Shown: in pieces, positions 34,841 to 43,441 of the stretch
How the letters are laid out: the number at the start of each line of letters is the position of its first letter
How positions within the stretch are numbered: position 1 is the first letter of the stretch
Assembly: GCA_017535925.1 (NCBI GenBank)
Contig: JAFXTD010000034.1
Coordinates: 18,529-82,528 of the forward strand
Direction of reading: 5' to 3'
Source of the DNA: Selenomonadaceae bacterium
GTDB lineage: Bacteria; Bacillota; Negativicutes; Selenomonadales; Selenomonadaceae
DNA length: 64,000 nucleotides
The notes under the pieces: generated by a model
Database searches by the model: none
The model's input: the letters and a program-made list of their open reading frames with translations, nothing else
Told to the model about the DNA's origin: nothing
Position numbers and translations under genes: made by a program

Positions 34841-36742
34841 TTGAAAAGATTAAACTCGCCCGCTCAACTTCAAAAGATGAGCTTGACTGAACTTGAGGAA
34901 TTGGCAGGCGAAATTCGTGAGCTGATCTTGACGACGGTCGCGAAAAACGGCGGTCACCTCGCACCGAGCTTGGGCACGGTCGAGTTGACGCTTGCGCTTT
35001 ATTCGGTGTTCGATTTCAGCAAAGACAAACTTATCTGGGACGTCGGGCACCAAGCTTATACGCACAAAATTTTAACAGGGCGACGCGACACTTTCCACAC
35101 ACTGCGGACTTTGGGAGGCATTACCGGCTTCCCGAAGCGTGCCGAGTCGCCTTTTGATTCTTTCGGCGTAGGTCATGCCTCAACCTCAATCAGTGCCGCG
35201 CTCGGTCTTCTTATCGCTGCCGAACTTGAAAAAAAATCTTCGCGGGTCATCGCGGTTATCGGTGACGGAGCTTTGACGGGCGGCATGGCGTTCGAGGCTC
35301 TCAATCACGCGGGGCAACTCAAAAAAAATTTGCTCGTCGTCCTAAACGATAACGAAATGTCGATTGACAAAAACGTCGGCGCGTTGAGCGAATACCTTTC
35401 AAAGATTCGTCTCAAGCCGCAATATCACCGCGCCAAAAAAGAATTCGAGGGCTTCGTCAAAAATATTCCTTTCCGCGACGTCGGAGAAAAAATTTTGCTT
35501 GCCGCCAATTCCGTTCGTGCGGGAGTGACTGCCGCGATTTTTCCCGGCGCGATTTTCGAAACGCTCGGCTTCACTTATCTCGGTCCGATTGACGGGCACG
35601 ACCTCAAAGGCATGAAAGCTGTTTTTTCGCAAGTCGGCGTAATTGATTCGCCCGTTTTGATTCATGTGACAACGACCAAAGGCAAAGGCTATCCTCCCGC
35701 CGAAATTTCGCCCGAAAAATTTCACGGCGTCGGAAAATTCGACAAGGCAACCGGTCAAGTCTTCAAGAAGAAATCGCCACCGAGTTACACGGAAATTTTT
35801 TCGCAAGCGGTAATCGACTGCGCGGCACGTGACAAAAAAATTATCGCGATAACCGCCGCAATGCCTTCGGGCACCGGCTTGAAGAAGTTCGCCGAAAAAT
35901 TCCCGCAAAGATTTTTTGACGTGGGCATTGCCGAAGAACACGCCGTGACTTTGGCGGCGGGCATGGCAGCCGGCGGACTCAAACCCGTCGTCGCGATTTA
36001 TTCTACCTTCATGCAACGCGCTTACGACCAAATTCTCCACGACGTTTGCTTACAAAATCTGCCCGTAGTTTTTTGCTTGGACAGAGCCGGTCTCGTCGGC
36101 GAGGACGGAGCAACTCATCACGGCGCATTCGACTTGGCTTATCTGCGGACAATTCCCAACATGAATATCCTCGCGCCCAAAGACGAAAACGAATTGCGGC
36201 AAATGATTTTCGCGGCGTTTGAAAAAAATTTCCCCGTAGCGATTCGCTATCCTCGCGGCGCAGGGCTCGGCGTCAAAGTCGAAACTCAACCGCAAGAAAT
36301 TTCTTGGGGCAAAGCTCAAGTCATCTGTCAAAATCCTTCGGCGGAAATTGCAATCTTCGCGGTCGGCTCAATGGTTAAAATTTCTTCTGACGCGGCAAAA
36401 ATTCTTCACGAAAAAAATATTTCTGTCGACGTGATAAACGCCCGCTTCGTCAAGCCCTTCGACACGGAGTTGATTAAAAAATTTTCGCGAACGGTAAAAC
36501 TTTTGGTCACGTGCGAAGAGGGAACTTTAAGCGGCGGCTACGGTTCGGCGGTGGCAGAATTTTTGACTGACGAAAAAATTTCGACGCCTCTTCTTCGGCT
36601 CGGCATTAAAGACAAATTCATTGAGCAGGGCACCCGCCCGGAGCTTTTGGACTTGTGCGACTTGACGGCAGAAAAAATTTCGCAACGAATCCTTGAACGC
36701 CTCAACGAAATAATTTTCGGCTTCTTAACAATCTCAACATAA
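34841..36742 (+). CDS. dxs: 1-deoxy-D-xylulose-5-phosphate synthase
   Basis: 633 residues. WDVGHQAYTHKILTGRRD, VIGDGALTGGMAFEALNHAG (thiamine diphosphate site, about 140-159), LNDNEMSIDKNVGALS, then the pyrimidine-binding domain RFFDVGIAEEHAVTLAAGMA and DRAGLVGEDGATHHGAFD. First enzyme of the non-mevalonate isoprenoid pathway. The TTG start has only a weak upstream site. tlyA and NAD kinase follow, the usual Firmicutes order, but separated by a structured repeat. Confidence 0.94.
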   Translation: MKRLNSPAQLQKMSLTELEELAGEIRELILTTVAKNGGHLAPSLGTVELTLALYSVFDFSKDKLIWDVGHQAYTHKILTGRRDTFHTLRTLGGITGFPKRAESPFDSFGVGHASTSISAALGLLIAAELEKKSSRVIAVIGDGALTGGMAFEALNHAGQLKKNLLVVLNDNEMSIDKNVGALSEYLSKIRLKPQYHRAKKEFEGFVKNIPFRDVGEKILLAANSVRAGVTAAIFPGAIFETLGFTYLGPIDGHDLKGMKAVFSQVGVIDSPVLIHVTTTKGKGYPPAEISPEKFHGVGKFDKATGQVFKKKSPPSYTEIFSQAVIDCAARDKKIIAITAAMPSGTGLKKFAEKFPQRFFDVGIAEEHAVTLAAGMAAGGLKPVVAIYSTFMQRAYDQILHDVCLQNLPVVFCLDRAGLVGEDGATHHGAFDLAYLRTIPNMNILAPKDENELRQMIFAAFEKNFPVAIRYPRGAGLGVKVETQPQEISWGKAQVICQNPSAEIAIFAVGSMVKISSDAAKILHEKNISVDVINARFVKPFDTELIKKFSRTVKLLVTCEEGTLSGGYGSAVAEFLTDEKISTPLLRLGIKDKFIEQGTRPELLDLCDLTAEKISQRILERLNEIIFGFLTIST

Positions 36743-36753
36743 TCACACAAAAA

Positions 36754-36920
36754 GGAGCCGTCATGGATGACGGCTCCACCCGCCGACGCATTTGCGTGAT
36801 GCAAATACCGTCGGCGGCAACCAACCAAAATTTATTCACGAACAAAATCAGCGGACATTTACGCCCCTGCGAGGTGCCCTTTCTTTTGCTACTTTTCTTT
36901 GGGCAAGCAAAGAAAAGTAG
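36754..36920 (+). repeat. Three-stem structured repeat, copy A
   Basis: Stem 1: GGAGCCGTCA/TGACGGCTCC (36754-36777). Stem 2: CGCCGACG and ATTTGC pairing with GCAAAT and CGTCGGCG (36781-36116 region, i.e. 36781-36816). Stem 3: CTACTTTTCTTT/AAAGAAAAGTAG (36889-36920). Between stems 2 and 3 is an extra 70 bases ending AGCGGACA. Related to copies at 40215 and 48244. Confidence 0.8.
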
Positions 36921-36948
36921 AAGAAAAAACAAAATCTATGGTGACGAC

Positions 36949-37743
36949 ATGAAAGAACGACTCGACGTGATATTGACGGAGAAAAATTTTTTTGACAGCC
37001 GCGCCCGCGCCAAAGCAATGATTATGGCAGGAAAAATTTTGGTCAACGGGCAGAAGGTCGACAAAGCCGGTACGCTCATTCCTCTTGACGCGGAAATCAA
37101 AATTCTCGGCGAAGAAATGCCTTTCGTCAGTCGCGGCGGCTTGAAACTTCAAAAGGCTCTCGACGTTTTCAAAATAATTTTGAGCGGAAAAATTGCGGCG
37201 GATGTCGGTGCCTCGACGGGCGGCTTTACCGATTGCATGTTGCAGCACGGAGCAAAGACGGTTTACGCAATCGACGTGGGCTACGGTCAACTTGCTTGGA
37301 AACTTCGCAGCAATGTGCAAGTCGTCAACATGGAGCGCACAAATATTCGCAACGTCACGCGCAACGATTTTTATTACGGCTTGCCGGAATTTGTTTCAAT
37401 CGACGTGGCGTTTATCTCGTTGGAAAAAGTTTTGCCCGTTGTCTTTGACGTGCTGAAAGATTCGGGCGAAGTCGTTGCATTGATAAAGCCGCAATTCGAG
37501 GCAGGTCGCGAACACGTCGGCAAAAAAGGTGTTGTTCGTGACAAAAAAATTCATGCGGCGGTTATCGAAAAAGTTTTGAACTTCGCGGCGAAAGTCGGCT
37601 TAGGAATTTGCGGCTTGGATTTTTCGCCAATCAAAGGACCCGAAGGCAACATTGAGTACCTTGCTTATCTGACAAAAAATTTTTCGACGGCGAACGTTGA
37701 AATTTTATCCGTGGTTGATTCGGCTCACGAGGAGTTAAATTGA
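36949..37743 (+). CDS. tlyA: TlyA-family rRNA methyltransferase / haemolysin-like
   Basis: About 264 residues: N-terminal S4 RNA-binding domain (MKERLDVILTEKNFFDSRAR, AKAMIMAGKILVNG) and an FtsJ-type methyltransferase domain with DVGASTGGFTDCML (about 85-98), VYAIDVGYGQLAWKL and ALIKPQFEAGREHVG. Family members 2'-O-methylate rRNA; some have been called haemolysins. The ATG at 36949 has only a weak ribosome site, just behind stem 3 of the repeat. The stop overlaps the next ATG (TGATG). Confidence 0.9.
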   Translation: MKERLDVILTEKNFFDSRARAKAMIMAGKILVNGQKVDKAGTLIPLDAEIKILGEEMPFVSRGGLKLQKALDVFKIILSGKIAADVGASTGGFTDCMLQHGAKTVYAIDVGYGQLAWKLRSNVQVVNMERTNIRNVTRNDFYYGLPEFVSIDVAFISLEKVLPVVFDVLKDSGEVVALIKPQFEAGREHVGKKGVVRDKKIHAAVIEKVLNFAAKVGLGICGLDFSPIKGPEGNIEYLAYLTKNFSTANVEILSVVDSAHEELN

Positions 37744-38633
37744 TGGCACGACAAAATATTTTCGGTACGATGTTCGGTGTCGACGCCGGCATGATGCAGT
37801 TGGCGGTTATCCCGAACATGAGCAAGCGGCGGGCAGGTGAAATTGTCGACCGCATTTTTAATTTCTATCACAACAAAGACGTGCGGCTTGTCATGCCCGC
37901 GACGGAGGCTCGTCAATTTCGCAAAGAGGAATACGGCTTGCCCTGCGTCGAACGCGTTCATGTCGATATGGCACTTTCAATCGGCGGCGACGGAACTTTG
38001 CTCGGCGTGTGCAGAAGATTCGGCGGTCAAAGCGTTCCCGTCTGCGGAATTAATCTCGGCACGCTCGGCTTTTTGGCTGACATTGAGCCGCGTGAACTTG
38101 AAGGGCGTCTTGCAAAAATTTTGGCGGGAGAATATCGCGTTGAACGTCGACTTCTTTTGAGCGGCTACGTTCGCAACGAACTCGGCGAAAAATTTTTGGG
38201 CAATGCGATTAACGACGTTGTCATAACCAAAGGCGGCGTTGCGAGGATGTTGCGGCTCGGTCTCTACATTAATCAAACGCACCTCATGGATTACAAGGCA
38301 GACGGTTTGATTGTCTCAAGCCCGACGGGTTCGACGGCTTATTCTTTGAGCGCGGGAGGTCCCATTTTAAATCCGACGATTCGTGCACTTTTATTGACGC
38401 CGATTTGCGCACACACTTTCCAAATGCGACCGCTCATTGTCAACGAGGACGACGAGGTCTTGATAAAAATTTCGGCGACGCAAGATGTCATGGTCACGCT
38501 CGACGGGCAAGTCAGTCATAAAATTCAACCCGGCGACGACGTTGTTGTTCGCAAAGCCGCCGAGTCCGCGCAGATTGTCAAGTTCGACGACAAAAATTAT
38601 TACGACGTGCTCAAAGCCAAGATGTGGAGCTGA
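37743..38633 (+). CDS. nadK: NAD kinase
   Basis: About 296 residues. SIGGDGTLLGVCRRF (GGDGT at 81-85), CGINLGTLGFLADIEP, and the C-terminal DGLIVSSPTGSTAYSLSAGG are the NAD kinase signature blocks. It makes NADP. Coupled to tlyA by TGATG, and followed by the NAD-salvage gene pncB. Confidence 0.94.
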   Translation: MARQNIFGTMFGVDAGMMQLAVIPNMSKRRAGEIVDRIFNFYHNKDVRLVMPATEARQFRKEEYGLPCVERVHVDMALSIGGDGTLLGVCRRFGGQSVPVCGINLGTLGFLADIEPRELEGRLAKILAGEYRVERRLLLSGYVRNELGEKFLGNAINDVVITKGGVARMLRLGLYINQTHLMDYKADGLIVSSPTGSTAYSLSAGGPILNPTIRALLLTPICAHTFQMRPLIVNEDDEVLIKISATQDVMVTLDGQVSHKIQPGDDVVVRKAAESAQIVKFDDKNYYDVLKAKMWS

Positions 38634-38725
38634 AAAATTTTTACGGCTTAAAGGAATTTTTTCGTCAACAACAAATATCAACCTTGATTCGGAAGAGTTA
38701 AGGTTTTTTTTTGGAGGAATTATTC

Positions 38726-40186
38726 ATGTCGCAGTTCGATAAAAGAAATTTGTCCATGATGATGGATTTTTATGAGATGACGATGGCGAACGGCTACTTT
38801 GTCAACGGCGGAGAAAATACTCGCGTTGCATTCGACGTTTTTTATCGGCGCAATCCCGACGCGGGCGGCTTTGCAATTTTCGCGGGACTTGAACAGGTTA
38901 TCGAGTACGTTGAGAATATGCAATTCAGTGCAAAGGATATTGACTACCTGCGCGAACAAAAAATTTTCAACGAAGATTTTCTGGAGAGCCTCAAGGATTT
39001 TCATTTTCGCGGAGACATTTACGCTTTCCCCGAAGGCACGATTATGTATCCCAATGAGCCGTTCATGACCGTCGTCGCAAATTTGATTGACGCCCAACTT
39101 GTCGAAACGGCTATCCTCGCGCAAGTCAATCATCAATCTTTAATCGCAACCAAAGCTCGGCGAATCGTTCGGGCTGCGGAAGGTCGTTTCGTTTCGGATT
39201 TCGGAGCTCGTCGCGCTCACAACATGGACGCGGCAACTTACGGAGCGCGGGCGGCATTTATCGGCGGCGTCAACGGCACGGCAACCGTCAGCGCAGGTCA
39301 ACTCTTTAACATTCCCGTCAACGGCACGATGGCTCACAGCTGGGTTATGTATTTCCGCAATGAGTTCGAGGCTTTCAAACGTTACGCCGAAGTTTATCCC
39401 GACTCAACGACGCTGCTTGTCGATACCTACGACGTTGTCCACAGCGGCATTCCCAATGCGATTCGTGTCGCCAAAGAAGTTCTTGAGCCTCAAGGCAAAC
39501 GTCTGCGCGGCGTGAGGATTGATTCGGGTGACTTGGCTTACCTTTCAAAAAAAATTCGCAAGATGCTTGACGACGCCGGCTTGAACGATTGCAAGATTGT
39601 CGCCTCGAACAGCCTCGACGAATTCACGATAACTTCTTTGATAAATCAAGGCGCGGCGATTGATTCGTTCGGTGTCGGCGAAAGATTGATTACCGCAAAG
39701 TCTGAACCTGTCTTCGGCGCGGTGTATAAGATTGTCGCTGTCAAGGAAAGCGGGCAATTCGTTCCGCGAATCAAAGTCAGCGAAAACGTCGAAAAAATCA
39801 CGAATCCCGGCTTGAAAAATATTTACCGCGTCTACAATGAAACGGGACATGCCGTCGCAGATTTAATCGCGCTGTTCGATGAGACTGTTGACTTGAGCAA
39901 GCCTTATCGTTACGTCGACCCCGTCAAGCCGTGGAAGAATCGCCGCTTTGAAAATTTCACTGCCAAAAAACTTTCCAAGCTTTACGTCAAAGACGGGCGG
40001 CGCGTGGAAAATTTGCCTACGTTGCATGAAGTTCGCGATTACGTCAGGCACCAACTTGAAAAAGAAATTTGGCAGGAGGAGCAACGCTTTGAAAATCCTC
40101 ACCGCCACTACCTCGACATGACGCCCGATTACTACGACATGAAGATGAGCCTCTTGCACAAGACGCGCTCAAGTATGGACAGCTGA
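38726..40186 (+). CDS. pncB: Nicotinate phosphoribosyltransferase
   Basis: About 486 residues. MMMDFYEMTMANGYF at the start, VSDFGARRAHNMDAA, GTMAHSWVMYF (catalytic His), DTYDVVHSG and RGVRIDSGDLAYLS are typical of the class that converts nicotinate and PRPP to nicotinate mononucleotide. ATG at 38726 follows GGAGG. Works in the same NAD pathway as the preceding kinase. Confidence 0.93.
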   Translation: MSQFDKRNLSMMMDFYEMTMANGYFVNGGENTRVAFDVFYRRNPDAGGFAIFAGLEQVIEYVENMQFSAKDIDYLREQKIFNEDFLESLKDFHFRGDIYAFPEGTIMYPNEPFMTVVANLIDAQLVETAILAQVNHQSLIATKARRIVRAAEGRFVSDFGARRAHNMDAATYGARAAFIGGVNGTATVSAGQLFNIPVNGTMAHSWVMYFRNEFEAFKRYAEVYPDSTTLLVDTYDVVHSGIPNAIRVAKEVLEPQGKRLRGVRIDSGDLAYLSKKIRKMLDDAGLNDCKIVASNSLDEFTITSLINQGAAIDSFGVGERLITAKSEPVFGAVYKIVAVKESGQFVPRIKVSENVEKITNPGLKNIYRVYNETGHAVADLIALFDETVDLSKPYRYVDPVKPWKNRRFENFTAKKLSKLYVKDGRRVENLPTLHEVRDYVRHQLEKEIWQEEQRFENPHRHYLDMTPDYYDMKMSLLHKTRSSMDS

Positions 40187-40214
40187 AAAATTTTAAGCGC
40201 AGCGGGAAGTGATA

Positions 40215-40330
40215 GCCCGGTCGCACATGGACGTGCGGCCGCCGCGACTATTTTGCGTGATGCAAAATACAGCGGACAAAGCACCTTTCTTTTTGCTACT
40301 TTTTCTTTGGTACCGGCAAAGAAAAAGTAG
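40215..40330 (+). repeat. Three-stem structured repeat, copy B
   Basis: Stem 1: GGTCGCAC/GTGCGGCC (40219-40240). Stem 2: TATTTTGC/GCAAAATA (40249-40269) with loop GTGAT. Then AGCGGACA. Stem 3: CTACTTTTTCTTT/AAAGAAAAAGTAG (40296-40330). Homology with copy C continues to about 40378 (ATTGAA..CAATCGAAG). Confidence 0.82.
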
Positions 40331-40422
40331 ATTTAAAACATAAAAATCATTGAACCCTCAATCGAAGTGAACAACGTCGGCAACGTCAGCCGATTCCAAC
40401 TCAATTAACGAGGTGAAAAATC

Positions 40423-41571
40423 TTGTCCGCAAAAGTCGCCGTAGTCATTCCGACTTACAAAGAAGAACTCGATGAGTTTGAAAAAATTTCGCTCGCGCAA
40501 GTCAGAAAAGTTTTGGGAAAGTATCCGATTATTTTTATCGCGCCCGAAGGAAAATTTTTTTCCTACTTCGAACCGACCGATATCGTTGCCGCAGTGGATG
40601 AGAAGTTCTTCAAAAGCATCATGACTTACAATACTTTGATGTTGTCGCCGTTTTTCTACGAGGCTTTTCTCAACTTCGATTACATTTTAATTTATCAACT
40701 TGATGCGTTCGTTTTTTATGACGCGCTGGAATTTTTTTGTTCGCTCGGCTACGATTATATCGGCGCGCCCGTCGCTTATCATTCTTGGTACGCCTGCAAG
40801 CAAGGCAACAGAGTTCCGCGTGTCGGCAACGGCGGCTTCTCTTTGCGCAAGGTCAAAACATTTCATAAACTTTTGACGGAGTGCAGTGCTTTGACGAATT
40901 GGAAAATTTTTCTTGATAAATATTACGAGGATGCATTCTTCGGCATGTGCGGCATACGAGACGACGTGAATTTCAAAACTGCGCCCGTCGAAGTCGCCGT
41001 TCGTTTTTCCGTAGATTTCTTCCCCGACCGTTTCTTGCGGCGAATCGGAAATAAAATTCCGTTCGGCTGTCATAATTGGTATAAATGCAGTGTCGACGCT
41101 TACACAAAACTTTTTTTGAAAGCCGGTTATGATTTGCGCCCGCTTCGAAACAAAATGAGCAACGGAGATTATTACTTGCGCTTGAAAATTCCTTTGGAAA
41201 ACGTGGCTTTGAAAAGACTGATTCGCGGAATCAAAAGCGGGCAATCCGTTCTGCAATATCTTCCGACGAAAAATTTTGCCTCCGTGCGTGTCCTCCGCAG
41301 CGAGGGCGTCATGCAAATTTTGGCGGGAATGATTCAAGAGGAGGACTTCTCTTCCGACAAAATTTTTATCTGTGAGCCGGAGGACTACCCGCAGCTTGTC
41401 AATGACTTGACACGCGAGGACTTGCCTCACCTTGTATTGACCACCGATTATGACAAGTCATTAATCCGGCACATTGAAGAGCGCGGGCTCGAATACGGCA
41501 GGCACGTCATTTCTTTCCGAAGAGAATACCTGAATCATTGCGAAAAACTTTTCCACAGTCTCGGCAAATAA
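40423..41571 (+). CDS. DUF5672-type putative glycosyltransferase
   Basis: 382 residues. VAVVIPTYKEELDEFEKISL, IIFIAPEGKFFSYF, YILIYQLDAFVFYD (QLD as DxD equivalent), YIGAPVAYHSWY, RVGNGGFSLRKV and EDAFFGMCG are the DUF5672 pattern of GT-A-like proteins in polysaccharide loci. The last 120 residues form an extra domain with a Rossmann-like feel (DKIFICEPEDYPQLVND). TTG start with GAGGTG. Likely acts on surface glycans. Confidence 0.75.
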   Translation: MSAKVAVVIPTYKEELDEFEKISLAQVRKVLGKYPIIFIAPEGKFFSYFEPTDIVAAVDEKFFKSIMTYNTLMLSPFFYEAFLNFDYILIYQLDAFVFYDALEFFCSLGYDYIGAPVAYHSWYACKQGNRVPRVGNGGFSLRKVKTFHKLLTECSALTNWKIFLDKYYEDAFFGMCGIRDDVNFKTAPVEVAVRFSVDFFPDRFLRRIGNKIPFGCHNWYKCSVDAYTKLFLKAGYDLRPLRNKMSNGDYYLRLKIPLENVALKRLIRGIKSGQSVLQYLPTKNFASVRVLRSEGVMQILAGMIQEEDFSSDKIFICEPEDYPQLVNDLTREDLPHLVLTTDYDKSLIRHIEERGLEYGRHVISFRREYLNHCEKLFHSLGK

Positions 41572-41634
41572 AAAAGCTGTCAGCTTTCAGAAAAATTTTT
41601 CTAACAGCTAACAGCTAAAAACTAACAGCTAAAA
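41568..41634. repeat. Short iterated intergenic repeat
   Basis: AGCTGTCAGCTTTCAG, then CTAACAGCTAACAGCTAA and ACTAACAGCTAA. Confidence 0.7.
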
Positions 41635-41637
41635 TGT

Positions 41638-42813
41638 TCAATAATTTTCTGCGTTGATTTCAAAGAAAGATTGAGGATGGAAGCAGACGGGGCAAAGTTC
41701 GGGAGCTTGCGTGCCGATGACAATGTGACCGCAATTTCTGCATTCCCAAACTTGAACGCCGGCTTTCTTGAAGACTTCACGTGCCTCAACATTTTTCAAA
41801 AGCTTACGATAACGTTCCTCGTGATGTTTTTCAATAGCCGCAACGCCTCTGAATTGTTCCGCCAATTCGGGGAAGCCTTCTTCGTCAGCCTCGCGCGCCA
41901 TGCGAGCATACATGTCAGTCCATTCGAAATTTTCGCCGTCAGCCGCGTGCAAAAGATTTTCTTCGACGCTGCCGAGTTCGCCCAAAGCCTTGAACCAAAG
42001 TTTTGCGTGTTCCTTTTCGTTTTCGGCGGTCTTGAGGAAAAGCGCGGCAATTTGTTCGTAGCCGTTTTTCTTCGCGACGCTTGCATAGTAAGTGTATTTG
42101 TTCCGCGCTTGAGATTCGCCCGCAAATGCCTCCCAAAGATTTTTCTCGGTCTTGGTGCCGGCGTATTTATTTTTCTTCGGAGCCTCTTCGACAGCCTCGA
42201 CGACCTTTTCAAAATCGGTTGAGGGGTGTTTGCACAGCGGACACACTGCGGGAGGCTCGTCGCCTTCGTGAACGTAACCGCAAATTCTGCAAACCCATTT
42301 CGTCTTGCCGCCCGAAGCTTTGACTGCAGGTTTGGGTTTGATATGCGCCTGATAAAAGTTGTAAGTCGTCGAAGGAACGTCGGAGAATTTTTCCATGTCG
42401 ACAACTTCCGCAATGAAAATCGAATGCGTATCAAGTTCGACCTGCTGAATCACGTTCGCGCTGATAAAAGAGTTCGTGCCTTCGGTTACGGCAAGTGTGC
42501 CGTTGGCGGTGCGTTGAACTTTATCGAAGTCGGCGAATTTGTCGACGTTCTTGCCGCTCTGAAAACCGAAACGCTTAAACAAATCGAAGGTCGCCGCCTC
42601 GCTGATAATCGATGCGGTAAATTTTTTTGTCTTGGCGATTATGTCGTGCGTGTAGTTCGATTTGTTCACGGCGATTGAAATTCTGTCTTTGCTGACGGGC
42701 GCGGCAGTCACTTGCGTCACGGTATTGATTATGCAAGCGTTATCCTTTGTGCCGTCGTTCGCGCTCAAGACGAAGAGACCGTACTGAACGTTGAATAAAA
42801 CCTTGCTGTCCAT
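41638..42813 (-). CDS. Flavin reductase-rubredoxin-rubrerythrin fusion
   Basis: About 391 residues with four modules: flavin-reductase-like FMN domain (1-165), rubredoxin-like knuckle [22 protein letters not shown] (C-x2-C twice, near 180-203), rubrerythrin di-iron ferritin-like domain with [27 protein letters not shown] and [11 protein letters not shown] (about 235-345), and a C-terminal rubredoxin CRNCGHIV...CPVC. It combines the high-molecular-weight rubredoxin and rubrerythrin reactions, so electrons could run from NAD(P)H-linked donors through flavin to a peroxide-reducing di-iron site in one chain. Oxidative-stress role in an anaerobe. ATG at 42813 follows GAGAGG. Confidence 0.85.
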   Translation of the reverse strand: MDSKVLFNVQYGLFVLSANDGTKDNACIINTVTQVTAAPVSKDRISIAVNKSNYTHDIIAKTKKFTASIISEAATFDLFKRFGFQSGKNVDKFADFDKVQRTANGTLAVTEGTNSFISANVIQQVELDTHSIFIAEVVDMEKFSDVPSTTYNFYQAHIKPKPAVKASGGKTKWVCRICGYVHEGDEPPAVCPLCKHPSTDFEKVVEAVEEAPKKNKYAGTKTEKNLWEAFAGESQARNKYTYYASVAKKNGYEQIAALFLKTAENEKEHAKLWFKALGELGSVEENLLHAADGENFEWTDMYARMAREADEEGFPELAEQFRGVAAIEKHHEERYRKLLKNVEAREVFKKAGVQVWECRNCGHIVIGTQAPELCPVCFHPQSFFEINAENY

Positions 42814-42846
42814 TAAATTCACCTCTCCCAAAAATTTTCAACATGA

Positions 42847-42896
42847 TAGCAAAAAAAATCCTCCGCCGCAAGTTTTTCAGCAGAGGATTATTTTTT
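42847..42896. repeat. 50-bp direct repeat, copy 1 (terminator)
   Basis: Identical to 43387-43436. Contains AATCCTC...GAGGATT with T8 on the minus strand, so it terminates the toxin-antitoxin transcript. Confidence 0.9.
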
Positions 42897-43084
42897 CAGC
42901 TTGCAATGTTTTGTTTTTGTCTGCGGAGCCGCGATTGTCTCATTCTTGCAAGTTCTTCTTCAGTCAACGGTGGAATGTCGCTGTAATCAATCTCGTCGTC
43001 AGATTTTGGCTTGTTTTCATCAAGTCTGCGTATTTGTTCCTCTGACAACGGCGGCATTCCCTTATAAATTCGGATACTGCCCAT
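42896..43084 (-). CDS. Antitoxin partner of BrnT-like toxin
   Basis: 62 residues: MGSIRIYKGMPPLSEEQIRR, then SDIPPLTEEELARMRQSRL and a basic tail. The repeated PPLxEEx2xR phrase recurs twice, about 37 residues apart. It overlaps the 3' end of the BrnT-like gene by 23 bases and has a GGAGGA site, the normal BrnT-then-antitoxin order. It is not a standard ribbon-helix-helix BrnA that I can recognise, so it may be a divergent antitoxin. The end abuts the direct-repeat terminator. Confidence 0.65.
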   Translation of the reverse strand: MGSIRIYKGMPPLSEEQIRRLDENKPKSDDEIDYSDIPPLTEEELARMRQSRLRRQKQNIAS

Positions 43085-43364
43085 AATATTCGTCCTCCTC
43101 CCGTTTATTTGCAAATCGTGCCGATATTAACCGATATTTTTCGCCGCGTTCCGTGTAAATCACTACCAAAACATCTCTTACCTTACCAACAACTTTCCAC
43201 CTGTCTTCGTATTCGCTGTGAAGTTCGTCATAATCTTCAAATCTTTTTTCATCAAGAAAGACATATGCTGCATCCTCAAAATAAATCTTATGCTTTTTCC
43301 AATTCAACTCGGCTTTGTTGTCGTCCCATTCGACAAAATATTCGCCAACTTCAATCTCGCCCAT
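43062..43364 (-). CDS. brnT: BrnT-family ribonuclease toxin
   Basis: 100 residues: VEWDDNKAELNWKKHKIYFE, AAYVFLDEKRFEDYD, RWKVVGKVRDVLVVIYTER and YRLISARFANKREEDEYY. This is the BrnT pattern (WDxxKxxxNxxKHxI, R-I-I-S-A-R). BrnT is a small mRNA-cleaving toxin related to RelE. Ribosome site CGGAG. Within the 50-bp direct repeat at 43387 a TTGCGG-N17-TAAGAT pair on the minus strand could serve as its promoter. Confidence 0.88.
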   Translation of the reverse strand: MGEIEVGEYFVEWDDNKAELNWKKHKIYFEDAAYVFLDEKRFEDYDELHSEYEDRWKVVGKVRDVLVVIYTERGEKYRLISARFANKREEDEYYGQYPNL

Positions 43365-43386
43365 AAAATCATCTCCGAACGAATCT

Positions 43387-43436
43387 TAGCAAAAAAAATC
43401 CTCCGCCGCAAGTTTTTCAGCAGAGGATTATTTTTT
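43387..43436. repeat. 50-bp direct repeat, copy 2 (terminator of TPR gene)
   Basis: Identical to 42847-42896, exactly 540 bases apart. Terminates the minus-strand TPR gene that stops at 43442. Confidence 0.9.
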
Positions 43437-43441
43437 ATCGA

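Noticed and set aside
35399..36040. Minus-strand open frame opposite dxs
   Set aside because: Shadow of the strongly biased dxs codons; no start signal and no recognisable protein features.
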